Source: Pratylenchus scribneri
Taxonomy: Eukaryota; Nematoda; Chromadorea; Rhabditida; Pratylenchidae
Assembly: GCA_030063045.1 (NCBI GenBank)
Contig: JAQSEB010000203.1
Location: 682,001-746,000, forward strand
Direction of reading: 5' to 3'
DNA length: 64,000 nucleotides
Each line of letters starts with the position of its first letter. Position 1 is the first letter of the stretch. Shown in pieces: positions 18,301 through 29,700 of the stretch. Under the pieces are notes generated by a model. The model made no database searches and was not told where the DNA came from. It saw only the letters and a list, made by a program, of their open reading frames with translations. Position numbers and translations under genes: made by a program.

Positions 18301-19282
18301 CTATTTTGCAATTTTTTGTTAATTTTAGTTTAGTCGGGAATTTGGAAAAATGGGGAGGAATCCATGGCTTACCAACCCTTTTATCCAATTTTCCCTTTTC
18401 CATTCTTCCCAAAACCAATTTGGCCCGTTACGCCTTTTTTGGCACTCTTCTAAAGAAAACGAAAGTTACTGTATTGGTGCCTTTGGTCCAATTTTTTCCT
18501 CCCGGGGGAAATTAATTTAAAGAATGGACCTTTCAGGGGACCCATCTGCGGTCCATTCGTTTTGGCGTAAACAAAAAATTTGGGCCATTTTAAATTACAT
18601 TTTTTCATTTTAGCCGGCTTTTTCCATTAGCCACATTTTTGGGCTTTTTTCAGGAAATTGGTATTTTTGGGAATCATGGGGTTACCGTAGTTTTAATTTT
18701 ATTTATTGCCAAACCATTAGAACTAGGGAAAAACGAAAATCCAAAAATAGATCTATCTTATTTCATAAACCTTTTTGTAACTCCCGTCAAATTAGTTATT
18801 TTCCACTAGTCAACTCCATTTTTGATAGAGCTATCCAATGATTTCAATTTTTCAAAATTTAAAACTAGCATTCAAATAAAAAATTCAATTTATAGTCAAT
18901 TTCGATCAACTTTTTCATATTTTTATCACTTTTTTCAAAATTCTATCTTATTCTCTATTATTTATTCTTCTCCCCCGGAGCGGTCCATACTGATGAGACC
19001 TGCCGCTCTGTGGTAAAAATATCAGAATTTGCGTCTATGGGAAAGGTCGAAACGCCCAATTTTTTCTTTTGAATTGTCCAACATATTTTCGCGGGCCTCA
19101 TTAACATATTATCCTTCCTTTATTTTCTTTTGTTAAATTTTCGCCCCCTTTTCTATCCAACTTTCCAGATTTTTCCTTATTCCTTTTTGTACCTTTTCAT
19201 TCTCAAATTTTACCCGATTTTGTCATTTCCACCAATTCTCAACTCAATCCATATTCTAAATTTCCTAATATTCCTAACAATC
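18301..19282. other. no gene recognised; AT-rich with one strong hairpin
   Basis: Short frames on both strands have no family signature. A GC-rich hairpin lies at about 18976-19012 (GAGCGG pairing with CCGCTC around GGTC/GACC). The stretch may include the 5' region or LTR of the element whose gag-like frame lies at 17853-18300, but I see no LTR ends. Confidence 0.4.
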
Positions 19283-19650
19283 ATGTTTTTCTATTTACTA
19301 TTTTCCTTCATTATTCTCGTCAACTCCGCTGAGGATCCTGTGCCATTTAAGCAATGGGTGGAGGGAAAAGGAAATCACTGCAATTGCACTTCACCCATGC
19401 GCTGTTTTCATCCAGAGGGGTATTGTCCAAAAAGCTAATAGAAAATTATTGTATTTATAGCCTTTATGAACCCGTCTTTTGTGCGCCCCCAGAAGAACTT
19501 TTCCCCTGGGCACTCATTTTTGTTATCCTTATTATCACCCTCATTGGCCTTATTGTGCTCAATTTTGTCCTCCATTTCATTAATTTCTGTTATACTCGGC
19601 GCTATACTGGGACTTATCAAATAAACGCCCCCTTCTCCGTAATTAATTGA
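19283..19650 (+). CDS. putative small type I membrane protein (2 exons)
   Basis: Proposed exons are 19283-19419 and 19461-19650. The 41-bp intron is GTATTG...TTATAG, and phase 2 closes exactly. The product is about 108 aa: signal peptide (MFFYLLFSFIILVNSA), a short Cys-rich ectodomain (HCNCTSPMRCF), a TM segment (LFPWALIFVILIITLIGLIV) and a basic tail. Without splicing the first frame stops at 19438, giving a 51-aa secreted Cys-rich peptide. Both readings keep the signal peptide. No family is recognised. Support comes from matching phase and architecture only; the acceptor TTTATAG is weak. Confidence 0.42.
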
Positions 19651-20707
19651 GGGAAAAATATAAAATGAAATCATTTATTTTAGTTTTAGGTGCTCAATGA
19701 ATTTCCGGTGTTGTGAGGGAGAAAAGAATGGAAGAATTAAATTGGAATGAAATAATATTATTTTTATTAACAGTTTATATTCCAACTAAAAGTCGTTTAA
19801 AATTTTCTTATTTTCAGATGTTCATAAAATAAAATAAATCAGAAATTTATTAAAATTTTAAATTTTCATCTTTTACGTATTTAAAAGTTAAAACTAAATA
19901 TTTTAAACGACTTCTTCGATAAATTTTATAAGCACAATGTCATTTTACAATATTTATCATTTTATTCAATATTTTTAAATTCGAAAATAAATAAAGCAAT
20001 AAAACCCATTCACATACATATCACATAGGCCAAGTTCAACGGCGGCTCCTCCAATTGTAGAGATGATCTTGGGCGATGAAATGCCCTCAACCCCTACTTT
20101 CCACATATCCCAATATTATAAATTAAGATGTTCGAAAATATATTTATTATTCATATTGTATTGAAAATGTGATGGGGAGAGAAGGGCCAAGTCTAGCTTA
20201 GCTAGCGGAGGATCGGGAACGGCAAAAGCGGACGACCACAAGACTGGTTCGTTCTCGCCATTCCCGAGTCCCGTCGCTGGCTGGGCCAAGGACTCCGCCC
20301 CTCGGCATCCAATGGGGCAAAGGGGATTTATCATCTAAATTCCAATTCATCTTCCAATTCCAATTTCTCCTTCTTTTCCAACAATCCAATCCAATCGGCC
20401 ATTTCCATTTCCATTCGCTACACTGGGTCAAGAAGTAATGAATGTTATATATAATTTAGCTATGATTTAATCAAAATTAAAGAGTATTAAATGATTTAAA
20501 CCCATTTTGGTTCAAATTCATAACTACTTTAACATTAGTTTCACAAAATAGTAAGCTAAATTATTATCGATTGATGCACCTTGACTAAGGTCTAAGATTT
20601 TTTATAATAAATTTGTCATTCTAAAATAAACCATTGAAGAATCATGCCCAATTAAAATTTTTTAAATATTAATAAGGGAAACCTAAACTTTTTTCCAAGT
20701 TTTTCAG
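19651..20707. other. intergenic; no F-box exon found
   Basis: AT-rich, with a GC-rich island at about 20170-20440 that has no convincing frame or RNA fold. I looked here for the first exon of the FBA gene at 20708 (the DLSAASDDGLALIL motif found in its paralogs) and did not find it. Confidence 0.5.
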
Positions 20708-22657
20708 GTCTCACCACAATGGAATCGTGTTCTTTCGGAAGGCCACTTTTGGCGTGACAAAATGGACTATGATGGATATCATTTGGATTGGCCAAAATTG
20801 ACTGGCATTTCCATCAAATCATTCCAAATGATGGCACTCAAACACAGTTTCAATCGAAATTTCATCAAAGACAGTTGGGATTTGGAATTGCAAAATGAAC
20901 ACAGCTTGAAATTGGATCCAAGATGGCAATATCCATTTTTTTGGCAAAGAGAGAGAGAGAACAAAAGCGGGTTAGCTTTCATCCAATAAAATTACTAGCC
21001 AAATTAAAGTGGCAATATAAAATCACAAAAAAATCTCAAGGGTAGGAGGGAGAAAAATGGATAATACCAAAGATTAAGTTTTACTTAGTTTTAGGACTTA
21101 GGTTTCGAAGCATAGGCTATAGGGGAAATGAATTTGTATGGAGTTTTTATATAAGTTTGGAAATATTTAAAATTTGTTTTTAATGAAAATTATAGCTATT
21201 AGCTATTTTCTAAAAAGAAAAATTTATTTTTCAGAGAGCAACCTCGGATTGAAATTCCTCCAGTTTTCTTTGCTGGTCAACCGGAAATTCCGGCAGAAAT
21301 TGGCGAACCAATTGCAGCCTGCTTGGCCACCGGTTGTGAACGATTCACAAAGTTTATTATAATCCAACTGGCAGATGAAGGATTAACGGTGAGCTTTTTA
21401 ATTTTGACGGATTTTTATTTTAAAAAAAACATTTCTTTAATATAAAAGAGAAATGAGATAATATAAATTGCTAAAAAAATTGTAGAAAAAAATGGATTAA
21501 TTTTCAGAAATCTTAAAAATATTATTTTTGCCATAAACCAATCAAAACAAAATTATTGAACCCAACAAAAAACAAAATGTCCGAAATGGGTACGCCCGGA
21601 CCATTTTGGCCAAACCAGTTTAAAAGATTTAGAAAAAATGATATAAAATAAGCAGTTTTCAATAATGGGGATTACAAATTTAGCAATGGTTATGAATAGA
21701 TTTAGGACGCAGAGCATCGGGATCTCGGTTTGAACACAAACGGTTTAAAGCTCCAAACCGGTCCAAAACTTGAAATAAACCTTGTATTCGTGATCCACGT
21801 CACCGAAAACCCCTTCTATATTTTATCAATTTTAATCTTTTACACCTGTTTGGCCAAACCGGTCCTAGCACCCATTTTTGGACTATTTTGGTTTTGGTTG
21901 GGTTCATTAATTCTGGTTTTGATAGGTTTTAGGTTGAAAATAATATTTTTCATGATTTCTGCAATTTAATTCTCTTTTTCTGAAAATTAATACTTTTTTT
22001 TTCATTTTCTGCAAATTAATACTGATACCGATCCAAGAGAAAATAATATTCTTAAAAAATTAGTCTTTTTAATCGTATTTTATTATTATTATATTAAGGA
22101 TGACATCATGGACAATTTCCGCCCAACCATTGTTGTCACCGAAATGGTCGCCAATCGCCGGGATTGCGGTTCCTTTTATAATATGATCTGTTCATTGGGA
22201 GACGGCGGAAGCAGAGATGTGGAGGATTTTATTAATGAGCATATTAAATACGAGTTGAATGGAGAAGATGGCGAATTTCGTGAAGAACACAGGGATGAGA
22301 ATGGCATTTGGGTTGGCGCGACGATCACATTACGGTTTGGACAATGGCAAGGTGAAAATTTTATAGATAGTTGCTTAACATTTTAATTTAAATTTTAAAT
22401 CTTTTAACGCAAAATGTTTGGGAAAAATAAAAAAAAAACAAAAAAATCTGAATTAAATTATGATAAGAATTATTTTTTAATTCAATTTAGATGAAGGCTG
22501 GAATCGGATTGAGTATAAATTCAAAGGCTATCCCGCCGGAATGCGTTGCTTGATCTTGAAATGCTCGGGAAGAGACCGTCAATCCTGGGCCGGACATTAT
22601 GGCGTCAAAATGGCCAATTGCTCAGTGAAAGCTTTGTTCGAGAAGAATGCAGAATAA
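20708..22657 (+). CDS. FBA-domain gene lacking the F-box exon
   Basis: Exons 20708-20970, 21235-21388, 22099-22351 and 22491-22657; all phases close and the stop is TAA. They equal exons 2-5 of the intact paralogs (same 263, 154 and 167 nt lengths for the first, second and last). Residues read VSPQWNRVLSEGHFWRDKM (C-terminal half of an F-box), then an FBA domain: IKSFQMMALKHSFNRNFIKD, PRIEIPPVFFAGQPEIP, MDNFRPTIVVTEMVANRRDC and the C-terminal SWAGHYGVKMANCSV. FBA domains of FBXO2/6 bind high-mannose glycans of misfolded glycoproteins and feed them to SCF ubiquitin ligase. The first exon starts with a good acceptor (TTTTTCAG), yet no upstream exon lies within 2.8 kb. Either the F-box exon was lost or it is beyond the retroelement. 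Poly(A) signal AATAAA near 22739. Confidence 0.8.
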
Positions 22658-22876
22658 ATCAGCAGAAAAGGAATTTATGAAGATAATATTTTAATTTATT
22701 TTTGCTTATATTTTGATCCAGATCTCTCAATTATAAGAAATAAATGTGTCTTAATTTATTTCAATTTTATTAAAATGAAAAGTTTTCATCAATTTATCTA
22801 CTGAATTATTTACATAAAATTATTTATTTCATAAATAAATGTATTAGAATTTATCATAAATATTCAACCAAAAACA

Positions 22877-25524
22877 ATGCCCATCGATTTATCAGCTGCA
22901 TCGGACGATGGATTGGCATTGATTTTGTTGAGAATACCGGTCAAAGAGTTGTTGAAAACATGCACACAGGTTAATATTTATTTTTTTTAAAAATTCGGAA
23001 TTATCAAAAAAAAAGTTTTAAAAAAAATAATTTTCATTCTGCAATTACTTATTACCATAACTATTAATTACATTCCATAATAATTAGAGGGCGGATTTAT
23101 ATTGATATAGAATTCCGAAATATAGGCATAAAATATTGACATAAAATTGTCAAAATATTGATATAATTTGCAAAAAGAGGCAAAATATTGATGAAAATTT
23201 TTTTAAAAATCGCTATATTTTATAAAAATTTTGAAAAAAAAAACATGTTTCATTATCCTCAATCAAAAATTACCGTAAAACTTCTATTAGTAACCCTGTC
23301 TCTATTTATAACCCCCTCTAGAGGGTCTCGGAAAATTAGTAACCCCGTCTCTATTTGTAACCCCCTCTCTATTTATAACCCCCCACCCAAAAAAATTTTT
23401 TTTCGACTTTAATTTTTAGATGTTTAATATGTTTTAAATAATATAAACATGTTTTTAGTAAAAAAAACATATTGTGTGGCTAAAAAATAATGAAAAATAT
23501 GTTTTGAATCGCAAAAACATGTTCGAAAAAAAATTTTTAACCGCCAAAACATGTTGCGATTCCAAAAAACAAGATAGAAAAATGTTTGAATCGTAAAAAC
23601 ATGCATTAATTTGCAAAAACTTGTTGTGAATTTTAAAAATATGTTGTAAAAATATGTTTGTTTTTTCAAAAAATGTATTAATAATGATTTTAATCGCAAA
23701 AAACATGTTCTGGATTGTAAAAATATGTTCTGATTTCTTGTAAATTTTTTTAATAAATTTTATTTTTCATCCATTTCTCCTCTCTGAAATTTAGTGACCC
23801 CGTCTCTATTTGTAACCCCGTCTCTATTAGTAACCCCCTCTAGAGGGTCTCTGAAAATTAGTAACCCCGGGGTTACTAATAGAAGTTTTACGGTATTCAT
23901 ATTTTAAAGTTTTTATTCAAAAAATTTCAAAATCCATTACCTAAAAATTTTTACATACATCAATAATTTTTAAAAAATTTTCCAAAATCAATTTTTCATT
24001 AATTATTTTCAAAAAATCACAAAATGAACTTTTTCCTTAAATTTTTTAAGAAATTCTCAAAATTTTTCTAAAAATTTTCATTAAAATTTTTTTTTCGATT
24101 TTTTGTCAAAAAATTTCAATTTTTTCTAAAATCTTCAAAATATTGACAAAAATGGCCAAAAATTGTCAAAAAATGCCGAAATATTGATGTCAATATTGAT
24201 GGCCAAAAATGGCAAAATATTGATGAATATTGACATAAAAGTTCATGCAAATCAACTAAAAACTTGATAAAAACATGTTTTATGTTGGTTAAAAGCTATT
24301 TTAAGTTCGCAAGAAAAATATTATCAATAAAAATCCGCCCCCTAATAATAATATTTAATCTCAAAAATTTTTATAATTTTATCTGTGACTTTTAAATAAA
24401 TTTTCCTATTTTTTCATGTCTCACCACAATGGAATCGCATTCTTTCGGAAAGCTACTTTTGGCGTGACAAAATGGACTATGATGGATATCATTTGGATTG
24501 GCCAAAATTGACTGGCATTTCCCCAAAATCATTCCAAACTTTGGCACTCAAACACTGTTTCAATCGAAATTTCATCAAAGACAGTTGGAATTTGAATTTG
24601 CGAAGTAAACTATGCTTAACATTGGATCCGCGATGGGAAGCGGATCGAATAATTTGGCAAGAAGAGGACAATGATGGCGGGTTAGTGACATGTCTAGAGG
24701 GGATTTTGGGGAAATGGGTCAAACATTTTTGCCTTTAGATGCGATTGTGCAAATAAAATTTACATTTAACTTTCCACTAAATTATAGGAAAATATGGGAC
24801 ATTGCAGGGAATGAATAGGATAAAATGGGTTGGAGAATAATCAGAAAAAATTATCGAGAATGTTGGAAGGAATTCTCGGATAAGACGAGAATGGAAAAGT
24901 TCACGCGCGGGACGAAATCATTCCATTGCTGACCAAGTTGTGACGTGGAAAAATGGGGAAATTTAACAAGGAAAAATGAATGAGAAATATAAAATTCGCA
25001 AAATCATTTAATTTTTTTTTCAGTTCGGTACCTCGAATTGAAATTCCGCCTGTTTTTCTGGATGGTCAACCGGAAATTCCAGCAGAATTTGGCGAACCAA
25101 TTGCAGCCTGTGTGGCCACCGGTAATCAGCCATTCATAAAAAGTATTATCATCAAATTGGCCGATGAAGGATTGACGGTAAACATTAATTCGCTTTAATG
25201 GATTTTAACTTTTTCTTAATATTATTTCAATTAAAAAATCATTTAATCATAAAAATTATTTTTTATTATTTAAGGACGACATCATGGACAATTTCCGTCC
25301 AACAATTGTTGTCACCGAAATGGTCGGAAATCGCCGGGATTGTGGTTCCCGCTATCAAATGGTCTGCTCATTGGAAGTTAATGACCCAGGGGATTATAAT
25401 GGAAATGCAGAATACATTGCTTTTATAACAAATGGAGATGATGGCGAATTTCATGAAGAGCGTAGGGACGATAATGGCCAGTCTATTGACGTGACAATCA
25501 CGTTACAATTTGGACAATGGCAAG
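22877..25524 (+). pseudogene. F-box/FBA gene with several splice lesions
   Basis: Exon 1, 22877-22969, encodes MPIDLSAASDDGLALILLRI, the F-box start. Exon 2 (24418-24680), exon 3 (25024-25177) and exon 4 (25275-25524) match the paralogs in length and phase. Three defects are visible. The acceptor before exon 2 reads TTTTTTCAT instead of TTTTTCAG. The donor after exon 4 is GC (CAAGGCAAGA) rather than GT. The last exon (GWNRxEYKFKxYPxGMR motif) is absent from the following 1.2 kb. Intron 1 is enlarged to 1.45 kb by a TIR element (23271-23895). No internal stop exists in the exons, so decay is recent or a shortened product is made. I favour pseudogene. Confidence 0.72.
23271..23895. mobile_element. 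mariner-like MITE with TACCGTA termini
   Basis: Terminal inverted repeats read TACCGTAAAACTTCTATTAG inward from both ends. The termini are TA, so a TA target duplication fits. The interior carries a few 18-bp GTAACCCCGTCTCTATTT-like units and AT-rich filler. It lies in intron 1 of the F-box pseudogene. Relatives occur at 31698-31790, 42336-42450 and 46411-46986. There is no transposase frame. Confidence 0.75.
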
Positions 25525-26414
25525 GCAAGATTTTATAGGAGTAGATCAATTCTAATGATGCAAGTACTAAATGTTCAATTTTAGCATAAACTTTTAAAGA
25601 ACAAAAACACAAAATGTTTGGAGGAACAGAAAACGTAAAATGTTTGGAAAAACATGAAATGTTTCTTAGAAAAATACAAAATGTTTTTACAAACATATTT
25701 TATGCATGTTGGTGTTTTTGTGTTTTTAGTGTTTAATATGAATATTTATTGATCTATGTTTCATGATTTTAAGGAATATTTTATGCATGTTTTAGTTGCA
25801 TTTTGCGTGTTTGAATTTTTAGACTATTAATTATCAGCAGTTTCATTAAATCACACTATAATGAATTTATAAAATTAATATGGGAAAATAATTTATTTTT
25901 TCCTAATCAAATCATTATTTAACCGCAATATTTTCTCTCGATAAAATTGGCATTGATATCTTTCCATGTCATTTATTCTTTGCCGTTAGAAATTTTAAAT
26001 TGCTTTCGACTTTCATAACCGTTAACATTGCTAATTTGCTTGGGACAGAGCAAAAACTATTTAGAATTATGCCTCATTTTGTTACATTTTACATTCACAT
26101 AGTAAAATAAATTATTTTAGTGGCAAATATGGCTGAAATTTCATTCACAACACAACAATTCGCAGATGAAGATGAATCTCATAAATGAGCCCTAATTCCC
26201 TAGACTCCAAAATCCCATATTCCAATTTCCAATACACAAAATCCAAATAAAATTTAATTATAATTTTTATTTCGCATCATTGATTTGAAAATTATGAAAA
26301 AAATACATGAAAAAATGAACATTGAGACTTGAAAAAATAATACACATATTGGAGAAAAAGCATTAAAAATGTGTAGAGAGAAGAAGCAAAATTAAAATAA
26401 AATTATAAAATTAG

Positions 26415-26575
26415 CAAAATGGGATTTATTTTTGATTGAAGGAGTGCCGAATTTTGGATCGGAAGAAGATGTTTTGGCATTAAAAAAATATGGAACATTC
26501 GGAAAAAATGATTTTTTACAAATTCCGTTTGCGGTAAAAGGAGGTCAAAAAACAATTAACAAAATTTTTGGATAA
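26415..26575 (+). other. possible orphan 3' exon
   Basis: After an acceptor-like AAAATTAG the frame reads KWDLFLIEGVPNFGSEEDVL and continues without stop to TAA 26573-26575 (about 53 codons). The residue mix looks coding, unlike the surrounding AT-rich DNA. I do not recognise it and see no partner exons. The rest of 25525-26764 shows nothing. Confidence 0.22.
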
Positions 26576-26764
26576 TTTGGAAAAAAAAATAATAAAAATA
26601 AAATACAATGTAAATTAATTAAATAATTCCAAATAAATCCAAAAGGGAGTATTATTTTTGCGTGTGTTTTGATTTGGATTCTCATTTTCCAAATTGTCGA
26701 GGTTCATTCATTCTTCTTTCCATAAAATGACTAGCAAAAAATTTCGAGCAGTGCCAAAAAGTGT

Positions 26765-29700
26765 TCAACAAAATTCTCCGGATGAATTAGTGGCCGAAGT
26801 CGGTGCCGAACCCAAAATGGTAGTTTGCAACGAATTGTAAGGATAAAGGAGTGGAAGTGCCGGCAATAGGCCATTCAGGGCCAAAAAGTTCAAATCCAAT
26901 GGTTTTGTTCCCGTAACCGGCGATGACGATGCTTCATCCTCTTCATTTCCTTCCAAATTGTGTGCCTGTGCCGAAACATTTTCTTCATTCGCCGTCATTG
27001 TAGTAGCCAAAATGTTGGCAAATATTGGCTTTGGTGCCGGCAATTGTTCTTCTTCCACGGCAATTTGTTCATCTTCTTCCGAAATTGGTTGAATTTTGAC
27101 ATTGAGGTTGGCTCCATTTTGTAACATTTCCCGCAGGCGTAAATGTTCGGCCAACAATGCGGCACGACGTTCGGCCAATCCACATTTTTGCTCTTTGATG
27201 AACTGCAAAATTGGAGGTAATTAATATTTTTAATTAGTTTAATTTTATTGATTTTTTAATAATTAATTTTTAAAATTTTTTGGTTGACATAAGGAAATTT
27301 GAAAGAAGAAGAGAAAAATATTTAAGATTTTTCAGAGATATTTTTGATTTTCAAGACATTTTTCCATTCAAATTCACTTGATTCCTTCTGCAATTTTATT
27401 AATCCAAATCCATCCAAATTTTGGTAATTTTCCCCCAAAATGATGATATTTTTATTTCTTTTTCGGCACATTTTCCTCCGCCCTGGCCCCTTAAAATCTT
27501 ATTTTCTCCATTCCGGCATTTCCCCAAAATCCATTCGGAAATGCCTTCGCCTCATTTACTCACTCATTTAGCAAAATTTGGCCGTAAACATCCATCCTCT
27601 TCCCTTAAATATCTATTTTTGTCAATGTTTTCCGCTTCATCATCACATGTGGTAGTCCAATCTAATTCTTCATATTTTCTAAAATTCCACTCATCCTGTT
27701 TTCCCCTTTATTATTTATTAAATTGACTCTGCCTTAATGGCTTTCCGCCTCGCTTTTAGCTGCTTTTTTTGCAGAGGAACAATTTATTTATTAAATAGTG
27801 TTTATTTTTGGATCATTGGAAAAAAACAATAAATAGCATTTTTACCCACTTAAAGTTGCCAAATTCCCTTTCGTCCCTCGGGACATTTTTTATGAGTAAA
27901 CAAGAAAACAGCCTTTAACCCCGAGAATCGCCGACATGGGACTTTAGACCTCCTTTGAATGGATCTTTGGTTTTTCGTTCCCGAAATTCACGTGAATATA
28001 AACCATTCTTCCTAAATATGGCCTAAATCCCCATCATAACCCTTTTTTATCCGTAATCTTTTTTGGAATAGCCCATGGCTTTCCCCTTTCTCTTCTTTCG
28101 GCTTTTCCTTCCCAAAATTCCAAAAAAGTGAGCACCCATTCGATGTATTTTCCCTTATGGACAATTTTCTTCATTTCCTTTTTGGCTTTTGCCCCCCAAC
28201 TTTCTCCCTCATGTGCCCGTGCCGCCGTAGCCATTCGTGCCATTTGAATGCCCGTCTATGCCTTCCGGGCACATAATAATATTTCCCGCCAACTTTGACC
28301 AATGGCCTTTTTTGTGCCAATATAAACAAACAAACGAATGGCTGAGAGGACGAAGATCAGCAGAGAGGGAAAAGAATGTGCCAAAATAAATAATAAAATT
28401 TTCTGAGAAATGTTTGGATGGACTCAAAAAAGGTCTCTGATGAATGTCCGAGGGAAAAAAGAAAGCAAATGTGCCAAAAATGGCATGGGAAAGAATGGAA
28501 TGGGAATGAGGGGGAGGAAAAGGGACAAAATTGAATGGAAGCTAAAAGGGAGGTGGAATTGGAAATGTCTTGGTCTCAAAATCCACAAGAAAAGAATGCC
28601 GCGCGGTGTCAGGCCTCAAAAGAAAATGGAAGGGGAAAACTTTGAACTTTCCATTGGGCATATTTTTGGTTTTGAGCAATTTTCCAGCGGAATTGTACCT
28701 AGCCAAAGGGCACCGAATATTCACCTTTCTTTTTCCTTTTCTTTGTTTATTTTGTATCCGAAAATGAGTGGGAAAAATTTCCGAAAAAAGAAAAATGTTA
28801 ATTAATTTGTCCGGACAAACACAAAAAAATTGTCTCTATTCAATTTTCAATTTATTTAGAGTCAGAAAATGCCATTGAATTTATAATGGAAATGCCAAAT
28901 GTGAGAATTGGCAACATTTTTGATTAATTAATTAAATGAGACATAAATTAATTAAATAATTGGTCACAAAGTCCACTAATTTTCCATGAATGGCACAAAA
29001 AGTTGGTACATACTTTATTCTCAAAATTGAACCCAGAAAAATCAACCAAAAAATGTGCCCAATTTCTCCCTTCGAAATGAGAAATGACTAAATATGGAAG
29101 AATATTTCCAGGAAATCTGTTGTACGAATGATCCGGTAAAATTCCCTCAATAAAGGACGAATTTTTCCCCATTTAATTTATTATTCCCTCATCATTTTTA
29201 TTCATGTAATATTTATGTCATTTTCTGTGGAATTTGGAGGAAGGGAAAAGGCACGCAAATATGTTGGTGGCACTTTAAATAAATAAATATTGACTCTGAC
29301 TGAGACATATCTATTTAGTCAGCCATACCGTACACCATAAATTGAACGCATAATTCCTTCCCCCTTCCCTCTTTGGCTGTGTGGTTCCCGCGCTTCTCAA
29401 TATATAATTTTTTGTTTCCCCCAGAGGCACATTTTTTAAAGGGGGGAACATGTGAACGGCACGGGAATGGAGGGAATGAATGACAATGGAATGAGAGATT
29501 TTTTTGCTGAATTGGAATGCGTGGGAGGAAAAATTGTTTACTATTGATGTACCAAAATTGGCTCAAATTGGCTTTATTTGAATATTTTACAAAGGAAACA
29601 AAGAAAAAATGTGTGGGTTGCACCCACACATTTTGAATTCTTTGATTTACAAAATAGAGGGTTACTGTATTGGAAAAGAGAGGGAAGAAAAGAAAGTAAT

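Noticed and set aside
18976..19020. CTGATGAG followed by a short stem, suggesting a hammerhead ribozyme
   Set aside because: The conserved GAAA after stem II is missing (AAAA with an A-G mismatch) and stems I/III do not form; it is only a GC-rich hairpin.
20160..20440. GC-rich island as a structural RNA gene
   Set aside because: No match in my reading to rRNA, snRNA, tRNA or spliced-leader RNA, and no clear fold.
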